Shown: positions 14,001 through 27,863, counted from the stretch's first letter. The stretch is DNA of 64,000 bases from Antedon bifida (GCA_963402885.1 OY727100.1:11873395-11937394); one strand, 5' to 3'. Notes: generated by a model not told the origin, from the letters alone. Numbers and translations are program-made.

Positions 14001-17000
14001 ATACCATCATATGAGCCTAGAAAAAAGACAGAAGTTCCATTAGCCACTTCTAAATACAAAAACTACAGTAACATTTTATTACTAAAGCTTTGAACAGTTG
14101 TTGTACTGATGTTGTTACTTTGTATAATCAATTATTTTTTCAAATTTAGGTCGTGATGGTACCCAGCGTCGTAGGCCAGCAGATAGTGAGTTTCCTGGGA
14201 TCCCAGGAATCCCTACAGCACAGAATACTACAAATGGTAATGTTATCTTGTCGTGGTCTCCTCCTGAGTCAACATCAAGGTCAACTCCTTCATACAGAAT
14301 AGAAGCCTACAATCATGAAATTGATGCAAGTAAGTCCAAAATATGTTTTTTGATTCTTGACTTTTATACCAGTTTTATATGTAATGCAGTACAGCAATGT
14401 ACAATTAATTAAATTCAAATTTATATTCCTTTCTTCTTACAATAAATTTATAACAATAATGGTAAATGACATGAACACAGGAAGGATCTAGAAAAAAGTA
14501 AAATACTTATCGTGTCCAGCCCCTATAACATATAGTATTAATGTTTTATTAATAGGGCAAAAATACACAAGTATAACAAAATTGAATGGTTGAGTTATAC
14601 AGTATTAAAAAATATATTTCTCATTTCGTTTTACAGCTTGGGAGATTTTAGTCAATAACATCCGAGGAACCACTTACATACTACAGAACCTCCGTTCAAC
14701 AACCACCTATGTATTCTACGTTCGTGCCATTAACTCTGTCGGAGTTGGACAACCAAGCTCGGTTTCAAATTCATTCACAACTGGAGGTGAGAGGAGAAAA
14801 TAATAGATTTGTCAATGATTAAGAAATTGAAGTTGATTGAAATCAAGATCAATTGTCATTATATCTTTTGCAAAAGAAATACATTTTATTTTAATTTTGT
14901 TTACAGAAACCAATCCAATTCCTGGACTTGATAATTCTAATCGACGTGTCATTATTACTAGTGTAAAAGTTCTTAGTCCAACAGCTTTTAAAGTGGAGTG
15001 GGAGGTTAGTAAACTATATTTTCAAGACATGAAAATAAAGTGTGATTATAATGGTGAAAATAAGTAGACATAAATTACTTTTTAGATGACTGCAAAAATA
15101 TAACTTTATTATTAAATTGTTTTGTCATGTTTTTAACAGCCCAACTGTCCTCAACCTAGCTGTACGTACAATGTAAAATACAAAAAATCCAACGGCGAAG
15201 GTGACGTAATGCAAGTAACTGCTGAGAAACCTATCAAGCTTGTGACAGGACTCGAACCAGGAACATCATACACTATTACTCTACAGCCTGTATACAACTC
15301 AGTTCATGGGTTAGAAAGTGACGAAGTTACCAAAAGTACATTGGAGCAAGGTAAGCTTGGATAGTGTTAAAACATTTTAAATAGAAATATTATTGTTAAG
15401 GTATTAAATTAAAATTAAGGTATTAACTAAATTGTCAATGAATCAATTTATATTCTTTTTTCTGTTAAACAATAAAGTACCAAGCCTATGAATTTCGAAG
15501 GAGAATCATGTGTTTTTTTTATTCTACTTGACTTCAGTGTTATGGAACTTTTTCAATTCTCTAAATACCACTTAAGATGGTATTATTTCTTTAAAATCTG
15601 AGCCTTTGGCAAAAATATCCATATACCATATGTAACAACCATTAACCATTTTTATCTCTTTCAGGTCAAGATCTAGAAACTGAACAAATATCAAGAAACA
15701 ACATAAAAGACCTGCTTGACGATTGCAACATACAGATTAAAAGTTTGACACCAGCAAGCCCCACCACTGTCCAAGTTCAGTGGAAGGTCGGTGTTATTGA
15801 ATTTATTCAACAGAAATCAACAAGATTTGCGTTGATAGCTGCTTTAATACATAATACATTATCTAAATCTATAGGCTAAAGATAACTTTGAACTTGTATA
15901 CAGTTACTTGATCCATGTTCATTCCAATGAAATCTCTTAATCATCAATTCCAATCAAAACAATTTTTACTACAATCCATCCACAATGAAGTCAATTTACT
16001 TACAAAAATAGTTTTTATATAACTGCATGTGATTAATCAATAATATTCAATATATTAGCAGAGTAATCTGTGTTATCTTATGTTTAATATATTTAATCTA
16101 AAAATTGGAGTGCATGATGTTGCAGTTTATTTTGTAATTTACTTTACTGGCAATTGCAGATGTACAGTAGTGACAAAATGTATCAACACTAACATATTTA
16201 AAACAATGTTAAGTACAATATTGGCAAAAAAAAAAGTCTGCAGAAATGATCTGAAATAAAAATTCTAAACTATCTATTGATATTTCTATTCACACAGATT
16301 GGCAAAAACCTTCATTACGTCGATGGTGCTCATATTCGTTATTATTCCACTGATGAAAAGGAAAAATACATGATAGAAACAGCAACCAAATTACAAGAAA
16401 ACATCACACTTAAAAATTTGAAACCTTATACAGATTACTCAATTTCTCTGATACCATTTCATGGTAACACACTGGGTGAGGCAAGCAACGAAGAGCAAGT
16501 TAAAACTAAAGCTGGAGGTAAAGTTTTTATATACAAATTAAGAAACTACAATTGAAGATTTATAATGAAAATGATTAAAAACTCAAATTGTGTTGAGTAT
16601 AACTTTTACCTCTACTCAAATTCTGATGAGGTTTACTCTTATTGTACCTCTACATCAAGCAGATCCTCCAACACTACATGCTAAAATTTGTAAATTAAGT
16701 ACGCTTTACAATAATACGTTGGTCTCTGTATTTAGTTCCAGCAATTGCTCCACAAGATGTGTACGCTATGCATCAGAACGAAACTACGATTTTAGTAGGC
16801 TGGCAACAGATCAAATCCTGGGATGTTCCTGGATTGATAACCGAATACCTGGTGATGTGCGTTGCCGAAAATCCCAAGTACATTAGAAACATAACAGTTG
16901 GTGGTGAAAAAAGCTCTGTCCTAATAACTGGACTGCAACCAGGAGTCGAGTATCATGTTCAGGTGATGGCTTCTACAGAAACTGGCCCAGGACCAATCAG

Positions 17001-18302
17001 TTCTTCTGTTAGCATTAACGGTAAAGTATATATATATATATATACAAAATAGGTTAAGATCAGTTGTCATTATGCCTTTCCATAAGATATTATTTTCACT
17101 CTATGTTTAACCATAAACCATCATAATTTGATAGACCTGGTGATACAAATTCACGTGTTTTTAAGGTGATGGTTATAGATTATTTTTATAGAACCGAGAA
17201 CATATATTTGTGGGAAGAATGTGTTAAGTCCTGAGGACGAATCACGTCCATCCAAAATAATCCGTTGATTAAGAAGAGTTTCTTCACTTCATTAGTCAGA
17301 TAGGCAGAATCAATTGCAATCTGTAATCTTTTTTATGCAAAAAAACAAACATCATTTAATTATAACTCCAAATTGTATGTATGCTTCCTTATTTTGGTAC
17401 AATTCTATTTAATATGTCAATATATATAGGCCTTTTATATTCGTATCCATTTCCAACTTTAAAACTTTCAGATAATTATAGTAATGCAGAGAGTGGTAAT
17501 AGCGTGAGTACGGTCATCATCATCGGTGTGTGTATTCGTGGCGTGTTGGTTGGTGCCGTTGGTGTGGGTATTGGATTTGTTATCTACAAAAACATGAAAC
17601 AGGTTTTGTTGGGAAATGTAAGATGAGAAAACAAAAACAAATACGATACAATATTGAACAATAACAATAATAACAATAATAAGTACTGCTACATTACTGT
17701 TCAAAATGTCTATATAAAACACTAATTGTACCCAATCTTTACCAATTCACACAAATATTTTAACAGTAACTTGTTGTAGGACTATATGATAATGTAAAAA
17801 TAACAATAGAATTTCCTGCACACGCACTAAAATATTTATCTTCCCTTTTTAAAATGTTGTTTAGAAACGACGACCAGATAAGACGAATGTAGACAATCCT
17901 GAGGTAAGTTAATAATTAGTATTTTGACTAGATAAAATCATTGTCAGAATATCATTTTAATTCAATTCAATTCATTTATTTTCCATAAGACATATAATAC
18001 AATACAAAATACAAACACTAAAAAAAAACTGACACCAGTCTGGCGGATTGTAGAAAAGTGACGAAGTCACTATGTGAGTACTCTCCTTCTGGTGCAGACA
18101 AAAACAACAAGTTAACAGCAAATGACATTTAACAACTTGAACAATTAGGCCTACCTATACTGAAATGACCTACTCAAGTTTGAGTGAGCAATTGCACAAA
18201 TTCTTTGGTGCCTTTAGAATGTAAATTCAAACCATTGAAATATATTTTTTTTCTCAGGCAACGAAGAGGCACCAGGTTATGTTAATGCAAATATTGGAAT
18301 AA
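8028..18302 (+). CDS. Robo-like receptor: signal peptide, 4 Ig, 4 FN3, TM, short tail
   Basis: Nineteen exons were traced: 8028-8094 (signal peptide MGVLYVTVVFTILIRL), 8317-8432, 9075-9234, 9363-9550, 9785-9875, 10173-10318, 10435-10588, 13479-13632, 13799-13923, 14150-14329, 14637-14786, 14907-15004, 15140-15350, 15665-15786, 16298-16517, 16736-17020, 17472-17617 (TM), 17865-17903 and 18258-18302. Together they encode about 898 residues in one frame. Ig1 (NFPPKITEHP...WYKDGEPYQG) and Ig2 (FKKNPQDVEAIAGGTYVLEC) match Roundabout Ig1-Ig2. The next two resemble Robo Ig4 and Ig5 (PPIIKVCPYNQTLFV), so Ig3 appears absent. FN3-1 (WEILVNNIRGTTY, VRAINSVGVG) and the last FN3 fit Robo FN3-1 and FN3-3, with two FN3 units between. 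The TM segment contains an Arg. The cytoplasmic tail is only about 38 residues, with no Robo CC motifs seen. The family binds Slit at the cell surface. Slit binding here is inference. Confidence 0.85.
11597..11716 (-). repeat. Dispersed repeat, copy 1 (aggggaca family)
   Basis: The segment carries gggacacccctatacaggg and cccctattaaggggacac, and it shares these words in opposite orientation with 34322-34393. It lies inside the 2.9 kb intron 7 of the Robo-like gene (10589-13478). I cannot assign it to a transposon family. Confidence 0.55.
12410..12628 (-). mobile_element. tRNA-like SINE of a second family
   Basis: Read on the minus strand, the head has an A-box-like word (gtgtggcacagtgtg) and a B-box-like word (agttcaaatcc). 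The body includes tcctaggcaagacac-type and tacccaggtt-type words common in marine invertebrate SINEs. The tail side contains agcgctt and ctttgtaaagc. It lies in intron 7 of the Robo-like gene. The family assignment is inferred from box motifs only. Confidence 0.6.
17472..17617 (+). other. Transmembrane exon of the Robo-like receptor
   Basis: The exon encodes a short polar juxtamembrane stretch (DNYSNAESGNSVS), then about 25 mostly hydrophobic residues (VIIIGVCIRGVLVGAVGVGI, then GFVIY), followed by KNMK as a basic stop-transfer signal. The Arg inside the membrane segment is unusual for a single-pass receptor and could mediate pairing with an acidic TM partner. That role is inference. Two short exons (17865-17903 and 18258-18302) complete the tail. 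Confidence 0.8.
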
Positions 18303-19274
18303 GAACCAGAAGGAAAAAGTTTGACTACAAGATTGAATTAAATCAGTATTAATATAAAATTGTTTACATTAAGGCCTATACTTCTCTAAATTATAATGCG
18401 TAGAATGTTTTTAGAAAAAAGTTTTATAAACTGCTTTTAGTAGATAGTTAAAACATACAAATAATAATAATATGACGCTTTTAAAATTAAACTCGGGATG
18501 TAAAAGTAAAATAAAATGGCTTTAACTCTATTATTGTTTTCTATATTTGTATTTGTTATTGTATGTGTACGTGTTTGTCTGTGTTCCCTCCTGTAAGTGG
18601 TGAACCATGAGTTCACTGTTGGTTGGGAAATGAAATAAATTTTTTTAAAAATATAATTATATATATATAAATTAAATTGTTCTGGACTATGCTCTAAATG
18701 ACTATTAATAGAGTTATAGAACTAGCCAAAACTAACATCTGAATGAGAATTTTTAATCGTGATATTTAATACACTATTACACGTTGAGGTTTTTTAAATT
18801 TAGAATGTTGTGCCGCGCGATGCCATGTTCGAAAACCAACCTGCAGTACTACATTTATCCAAGATGGAAGCAGAGAATTAATTGAATAAAACTTTTAAAA
18901 AACACTTTGGGTAGGTGTGTATAGGCCTAATAATGAATGTTTATATTATCTGTTGAATGGACAGAATAATTCAATCGTCAAAAGATTGACTCGTCAACCT
19001 TTCAACTGATAATCATTATTTTGTATAATAAATTGCACATTAGTTCTGAATTTAATCACATCTTGATATACATGCCGCTGCATGTTTCGATTTCGAAACA
19101 CAATGAAAATGATATGACGTTTTTTTGCGGAAGTTGTTCGCGGAAACTAGTTAGTAGTGACATATTAAACAGATTAAGCCATTGGTATCCTTCTGGAGTA
19201 TGTGCGCACTGGCCTAACAAACTGCTAGGAAAGATTCTAAGGTGTTTTCGTCTCGGGAGACTCGTCCCATAAGA
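18303..19274. other. 3' UTR of Robo-like gene and intergenic spacer
   Basis: A canonical AATAAA lies at 18634-18639, about 330 bp past the Robo-like stop, and probably ends that transcript. The rest is AT-rich spacer up to the leader of the next gene. No coding signal was seen. Confidence 0.6.
19128..19274 (+). promoter_or_regulatory. 5' flank homologous to the Robo-like gene 5' flank
   Basis: Shared words in the same order are gcggaagtt, cgcggaaact, aacaaactg and gattctaaggt/tattctaaggt just before the ATG. The counterparts lie at about 7948-8027. The similarity runs into the first codons (ATGGGTGTGTTA in both genes), so 5' UTR and perhaps core promoter sequence were duplicated along with the leader exon. 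Confidence 0.65.
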
Positions 19275-22200
19275 ATGGGTGTGTTACACCTAAAATTCCT
19301 GTTTGCTCTATTTGTGTTTCATTCTGTGTTCGCAAATGGTAAGTAGGTTTTAGGTAGATTTGTTATTTTCCTAACAGTAATATTAGTGTCTTCATGGTTC
19401 AATTCAAGGACTTGTATAGGCTCACGTCCGTTAGGTTTACGTACAGTGCATACGTTAAGTATTAGCTTTCATGTGTCTCAATAATAGATACCTAAAGAAC
19501 GTGTTTTGTATTCATACAAAATACCGTGAAGTATGAAATGTTTCTTACTTGTTGAGTTGTGATTCATCTTTTGATTGGATCGGAGTATTGTTATAGTAGT
19601 CGATGTTAAACTGGGTAAATGCTGTTACTTTAAGACGGTTCATGAGGCATCATGTTAAAAGGTACACTCAACAAGTAGGCCTATAACAACATAAACATAC
19701 ACAAATCGTGTCAACTATTTGGAAACTGGCTTAGGCCTATCGTAGGCTAAATTAGATACGTATTATTAATTGACGGTATATAGGCTAATTTATTTAAAAT
19801 GTAGGCATACATGCCTGACAGGAATGTTATGTATGATTAAGTATATTGTAAATATATATATATGTATTACGGCTCGTCAATACGCTGTGTGTTAGGAGGG
19901 GGAATGGAGGTAGATGTGTATCTGCTACGTATAGTCAAACTCTACACTACATACGGGCTAGAGACTCAATAATGCTTGAAAAATAATGTGTTGTTGACGT
20001 TTTATATTTCTTTCTTTTTTAACTCGGGAACTTCTGATCTTCCCTCTCGAATTGCGTCCGTGCGTTTATATCTTGAGCCATAACATCTTTGGTTGGGCAA
20101 AATCCATGTTAAACGGAAATTATACATTTACGGTAAAATGCATTTGGAACATTCTGTACAAAAGTACAAACTACAAACACATTTAGTATTTTTTTAACAA
20201 TCGGGAGGAAATTGTAGATTGCGTACTTTCAAAGGATCATAAATAAAACACCAGAAGCAGGAAGTTTGTCTAACCATGGATGAATTGAAATAATTTCTCC
20301 ATGGTTCAACGTTCTTGGAAATGTTATTAATTTGTCAGTGGGCCTATCGGAAGTACAGAGTGGCTGTTATTGACAGTATGGTTCTTCTTTTGTATGCAGG
20401 TTATTCAATTTTTAATATTTATTCAAAACAATAACAATTTAACGATAACAAATCACGATTTAAAATCTTACATTCATGGCACTGATATTTTTTCAGTAAA
20501 TTGCCTTTGAATTTATAGTTAAACTTAAACTAAATTTTCCGTGTCATCCTATCTTTTATCGTATATTTTCCTTCCAAATTTTATCTTAAGTGCTTATCTT
20601 TTGCTGTCTTAACTTGCTTAATTACTTTTCACGAGATATTTTCTTACTCAAAATCAAAAAAAGTCTATTTTGGGGACAGCTTACTAGTTTGCACATATGA
20701 TAAACAATGGCTATTTAAATGATATTACACAGTGCTGAGGTCAATATATTAATATAGTATAGATAATATTTTGGTATTGTGTTAAAACAATCCATATGTC
20801 TAAACATGATAAATCAACCAAGTATCTGTTTTGCTGTATATGGTACAATATTGATTCAGAACAACTTGTCATTTTTTTGTTCACAGATGTAAACCTGTCA
20901 TTAAACCATGAAGGTGCTGTTCGGATTGGTGAAAACGTGACTTTCAATTGTAGAACAACTGACATTTCAAATGGGACAGTAATCCTTTATGAGATAGAGG
21001 ATAATGGGGATTTGGTGATGAGGGAAAATGACAGCGAAATTGGTACTGATAATCAGTTCAGTATACTAAATGTCAATACTGATGATGAAGGTTCCTACAT
21101 GTGTCAGATTATTCTAGATTCAAATTCAACCATGAATTCAACTTTAGTCAACTTAACAGTAGCATGTAAGTAGGCCTACAATATTGTATGGAATTAAATT
21201 AGATATCAAGAAAGCCAAACTATACACACGGTCAACCATGAGTGTCGCCAAGATGATTTAATAATATGATTGTAATCATTAAATCAAGGTTTAAGTACAG
21301 ATGGATGTGGACCACGGAAATGCCTAAAGTGCAACTCTAAAACCTCATTTTCTTTAACTCGCACATGCGCTATGACCATTTATAATACCAAACTAAAATC
21401 AGCCACTTGTAGGCCTATCGACCAATTGGCTTCCCGTGCACGATTTTCTTCAATTTTAAGGTATGATGCACTGAATACTTTTTACAAAAAACTGCTTTAG
21501 GCCTAGCTAATATCGATTGGATTGAATTGTAATATTGTATTTATACTGGGCGACCTCTTCGGTCAAAGACTGTTCTCCCAGAGGGTCTAATTATGATCAG
21601 TGGCTCCTACTCGTCTCGAAAGATGTACTAGTTCTTTAAAGTGCACATGAATTAGATGTGTACACTGGACCTACGGTTTATAGTCATTATCAGAAAAGAC
21701 TCGTTCTACCACCTGAACCATGAAGTGAGTGAGCCTCAAACCCTTGCCGATGTTATGGATTAAGATACTCTTATTTAATATCTAGGCCTATTGTAAAAAC
21801 AAGGGGACTTGCGATCACCGTTTCTCACAACCATTGCTAATAATATGTACGTAATATAGGTGATACTATTATAAAAAAAACTATTATAATTTTATTTCTG
21901 GTAAAGTTATTGAATGTGGTATACTGTAAAATGTTTGTCAAGGTCATTCATTCTCAATTTCCTTGTTATTGAAAATGGTAATCATGTGGTAACAGTACAC
22001 TTTAAAGGAAGTAACCAGTACCTCTGCTCAGCTTCTCCAATGTTTGACCTATTTCCTGTATGTTTTGTTCCTTATGAATATATGTATACAAACAAATGGC
22101 TAATCGCCGAAACTAATAACATTCCGGTAGGCCTAAGCTTGATTACAAAGCTCAACCTCAAATATGTTGAGAATAGAATAATGTATTTAGCCTATTCAAA

Positions 22201-25200
22201 TCAAATCAAATCATTTACTAATCTATTAACGATAGTTATATTGTAATTGTCAACAGCCAATATCAGTGAAACAATCAAATAACATTATTGTTTTAAAAGT
22301 ATACTAACACGGATACTTGAATTAATACTTGTTTCCGTAAACTAAGTTTCGGTTTATAGTCGTGTTATTAGTGTTATATGATAGTAACAGTGTATCAACT
22401 CATTACAAGATTGTTTTATGTTCTCTTTATTGTTTTTCATGTTAATAAAGTCGTAATACAGCAATTTTTAGAAAAATGTAGATTTTGCTAATTTGCTTTC
22501 ATTTGTTACTTAAAAGAGCATTAAAACAAATGCATCACAGTCGTTAAACTAATTCAACCATGGTCAGACTAAGATATTTTATATTGGTTTGTTTTTAATT
22601 AAAGATTACAACCATGGGAACCTGTGACTATATTTTAACCATTTCAATTTATATAAAAGCAAAAATAGAAAACATCTAAAAAGAGACAACACTTTACAGT
22701 TATATAAATAGGAATATTTCATATTAATTTGAACCCTTTGTGATTTGGCAATTATGTCTAAATGTTTTTAAAAAGCTTGAATTCACCAAAAAATAAATAT
22801 ATTAAGTTGCCGATACTACACAGACAACATAACTTTTAATCGAGTTTGTTAACTGCTCAGTTTGCAAGGTAATTTTTTTTTTAGTGTAGACAAACGAAGA
22901 GTATAGTATCTCGTCATCTCACCTGTTTTAGTATTGTTGCTTATCTGCGGTTTAGGCCTTCCAACCAACCACATTATTAATTCAATGTACATAATTGATT
23001 GCTGTTTCATATAGTGTAGCTTTTTGTATCTTTTGATGTGTTTTTTCATTATCGTGTTTTTAGTCGCGTGGACGCGACTCAATAGTTCACTATGTCGGTC
23101 GGTCTGTCGGTCTGTCTGTCGGTCCGGTATCACTATGCATTTTATCGCTTTTCTGTACTTTTTGAACTGTTTTGATGTACAGAAAAGTTTTAAAGTACAT
23201 TACTTTTTGAAAGTTCATTTTTGTCTGTGAGCACGCGACTTATGGCTGTTGGCCATGTTTTTAATGTTTTTAAAAATAATTTTATCTGTGTACAAACAAC
23301 ACATTTTAAATATTTTTATATATTTGATAATAAATGCTGTGCAAGCAGTGCATTCATTCATAGTGTTTTAATTTTACCAATTTCAGATCTGGAAGAACCG
23401 GAACTAATACCAAGCCGGCGTTACTGTTCAATTGGGGACACGATTGATCTGAAGTGCCACAAACCTGCAGGAAATCCGCCACCTATCAGCTATAGTTGGT
23501 TTAAGGATGGATCTCAGTTTCAATCCAATAATAGGACAGATGACGACATTATATCCACTACATTACGGATTGATAGTTCTATTGATTCTGGCACGTACAA
23601 ATGCAGAGCTGAGAGCAACATCTACGACGGAAATAATGGGATTTACAGTAATGCTGTTGACATTCATGTACTTGAAGGTTAGATATTCACGTATGTTTAT
23701 ACCGATGCATGAAACTTACTGCAAATTTGTCGACGAAAAACATATATTTTATTCAAATTTGATTTTAAAAGAGTTATATATCTATGTATGTATTCTATAC
23801 CTTGATTTGGTTTCATTTTAGCCTATTATATTCATTTATTTTGTGTTTTATTTATTATGTTATCTATATATCATCCTAAGAGAGGAAAGTTCACAGATTT
23901 GGAAGCAATATGCAATGTCATATATTACCTAACTAAGTATAGTCACTACTTTGAAACAATAATTCGAAAAATAAAATAAAATCAAGAAAATGATGTTTTA
24001 TGTGCAAATAATGAATAGTCTGTGGTGCCGCTTTCACTTGCATTGGGTAAATGATTCAAATGCATTTCGTTGTTATGTTACAAAACATGTGATGTGCCCA
24101 TATATGGACACGATGACGTCATATCACTACCATATTTGCGCACATCACACTTTTTTTGGCAAACAATTTTGGTAGTATAGACAGAGCTTTAGAGAAGGAA
24201 GCATCACCGATGTGAACGTTAATGAATCTCTGTTAAAATTACGTGTTTACTCTTAAATAAATCATCGTCACATCAATATTAAAGACATTTTCCTGACTGA
24301 TTTTTCTTACCTATTTTTTATTGTTCTATTATTTAGTTCTAACTCAAAATCAAACGGTAAAAGAAGGTGAAGACAATGTGACTTTGACGTGTAAAATAAA
24401 ACCGGATTCTATCGATAATTCAAATATTACAATTTGGTGGTGGACAAAACATTCCACTGCAGAAGGCAACATAGCACTACACCAGAACAAGAACGACTTA
24501 ACTCAAAGCTTTGACATGACTTTCAACAATGTGTATCGCAAGGATAGCGGTACATACCAATGTAATATTCTTGTAGATGGTTACAACTTTACAAAAGATG
24601 TTCAGCTTGATGTACACTGTAAGTTATTTTATCATCTTTTATAAAAGATATTTTATATCAAAATATAATGTATTAAGTTACATTCTAATTGACACTGACA
24701 AAAGTTTTTGGAGCACTATATTCTTCCATATTAATTTGTTGACGTCACAATTATGCAAATCGGAGAGTCTATTGCCGATGTCATTTACTGTTACTCTTTA
24801 TGTTAAATAGTATGTCTACCATATGAATAATTGGTCTCCATATACCGCATGAAAGTATAAAAAAGGGGTGTTTTTTTCAAAGTTTTGGACAAACCACAGA
24901 TAAAAGTATCACAAAACAAAGTTAATGCCGGAGAAGATGTGGAATTGACATGTATCCTACCAGAAGGCAATCCACCCCCAGACGAAGTCACATGGTATGA
25001 GAATGAGAACGAAATAAAGTCTACAAATATTACTGAAGACGAAATAAAGACAGGAGAAGTAAAGCAACATCATACAGTTGGTATAGCAACTGATTCCGGA
25101 ACTGATAGAAAGTATACCTGTGCTGTTCAAAGTTCAGCTTATCAACTGCTGGAAATTGACCAGACGAGTAACATAATGATAGTTAACATAACTCTTATAG

Positions 25201-27823
25201 GTAAGTAATTTTGGTTTTCAGCACAGTACAACGCAGTAATAAAACGTCACCATCATTCATAAAGTACAGTAGTGAAAATAAAATAATTCTCCGTATTAAT
25301 CTTCTTCTTACAAACCTGTACATATTAAACTACTATCTTTAATAATCATATCATCTTGAGTGTGGTCAAAATGTAAATAATATGGTTGTACGTACTGTAA
25401 CAGAGAATAGTGTATGGCTATGGTGCGTATTTCGTAACTACAGTAGGCCTACTATTAATGTTGGATTATAATGATTAGCAGCTTGGAAATATCTTAACAT
25501 TCTATATTTATATATTCGGGTATTCATACTTTTAATCAAATTACAAAACAGTTTCAATTAATTCGAAAGCAAAAGTTTGGAATTATTATTAATAATGAGA
25601 AATATATTCAACATCCAACGTATCTTTTTAAGCACTTTATTTATATTACTAATAATTAACTCAATTAATTACAGAGACAACTACAGTTAATGAAAATATT
25701 ACTACACTTAACCATAATAATACAACTCCTGTCCCTAATAGAAGTTCAACATCAGGTATATTTTATACAGGTACAGTAATGGTATCTGTATCTGTTATTT
25801 CAGCGATGATGTAGGCCTAAATATGGTTGTTAGTTATTGCTCACAACAACTTACAAGCTATAAATATTAATAGCATCTATCTTACATATCCTATAATCCA
25901 TAGTGGCACAACTCGGCGGTTGATACTTGCTTACCAATCTCAGGGCCATTGGTGAAAAAATCAGTTCCGTATGGAACGCCGTTTACGCAACTCATTAGTG
26001 ATGATGACAATTACATGGATAACATTTTCATCACCGATAAAAGTTTCATCCATGCAATTTTCATCATCAACAATGTTCATCTAAGCCTCATAAGACACTA
26101 AAAGACCATTCTGTTATGTATTTGCTATTATGTCGGATGGTATAAAAAAAACTCAATAAATAAATATAAAAATATTAAATAAAATATGATATCCAAAGAA
26201 CCATATATTAACAGTAAACGTTGTGTTGATATTTCTAACCATTTGCATTGAACTCACTTAATTACAGAGTCAACTATAACAGCAAATACTAGGCCTACTT
26301 TTAATGACAATGACCATACAACTATCGCTAGCAAGATCTCAGGTATCATTGCCATTCTGTTATCGATACAATTATTTAAACAAAACAAACTCACAAACAA
26401 GCATTACTTAAAGTTGTATTGATATTTCTAACCATTTGCATTGAACTCACTTAATTACAGAGCCAACTACAGCAGCAAATACTAGGCCTACTTTTAATGA
26501 CAATGACCCTACAACTATCGCAAACAAGATCTCAACATCAGGTATCATTGTCATTCTGCTATCGATACAATTATTTAAACAAAACAAAATCACAAACAAG
26601 CATTACTTTTTTCTTTCGTGGGAGCTCTTTCATTTCATTTGAAATTTCAGTTTACAGGTTTTAATTTAAAAATTGCTATAATATCATAGCAAATACCTAT
26701 AAAGTATAGTTTCTATAGGCCTTAAAAAACCCCCTTACACTTGAATTGTAAGAAATATACCTATTCAATACTTTTTATTTCACATTAGCAATTTCTTTTG
26801 AGACTTATTTACATATTTAAGCATTTTAGTTATACATTCTTTCTAATCGCAAAGAAAACAGCTTCTTTGAAACTAATTTTGAAAAAAATTGAAAATTACA
26901 GATGTTTGGCAGAAAATACTTAAATACAAAATTAGCACTTGGTGCTCATAAAATTAACCTAGTGCACGAGCTTGATGTATTAAAAAACAAAATGTATATT
27001 TGTTTAGATATAAAAGAAAGTATGGGGAATCTATATTTAAAGCTATCATAGAGTTAAAAAAATATTATCTTACAGTAGCTAACATTAAAATGTTTTATTT
27101 AATAGATTTCATTTTTTTGCAAGAAGCAAATATACTATAGATCTGCTTAACTATTGTAATAAAAATAATAATAATATGTGGGGCAAAAAAAATCGTTTTT
27201 CTGAAAAACTGCAACATTTTTCAAGCATAGTAGAGCCTACTGTAGTTCAATATATTTAATAAAATAATATTCTTTGAAATTGTACAGTGTGAAATAGAAT
27301 AAAATTTTGGAGATATGTATTGGGATGTGTAGGCCCTATATAATGTGTTAATAACGAAAAAGTGTTTTTAATATTTTAGAAACAGAAGGCATATGGAAAG
27401 ATGATAACTCACTGAATTTATATCTCATCATCGGAGTTGCTGCTGCTATAATTGGCTTACTACTATTCATCGTTCTAAGTGAGAACAGAACATTAATTAT
27501 ATTTTGGTGTTAACAATAGAGAGCTTTCTATTTGTGACGACCGACGACTTAGGAACAAGTTAAGGTCATGATAGGAGTTGGCACGAGGTCCTTCACTCTA
27601 TTTCTCGACAGTCATTTCTAGGCCCAGAAGACAACCGATGACACATCTATGAGTTAGGTCATGGGTCGCCGGTCATTTTAAACCTAAAGCTCCCTATTAC
27701 AAAAAAGACGTAAAGTATTCTCTTTGTGGTTCATTTCATAATATACATACATCTGTTACCAATGTACAGTAAATGTATGAGGTGGAAAACATAAGATCAG
27801 GGAAAGAAAGCAATTACTGGAAA

Positions 27824-27863
<40 letters not shown>

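Noticed and set aside
23024-23230. Open frame over the tcgg/ctgt repeat (SLCRSVCRSVCRS)
   Set aside because: It is microsatellite translation within a mobile element.
20887-25200. VCBP, antibody or T-cell-receptor-like immune gene
   Set aside because: The domains are generic Ig folds with phase 1 exons. I see no chitin-binding domain, J-like motif or recombination signal.
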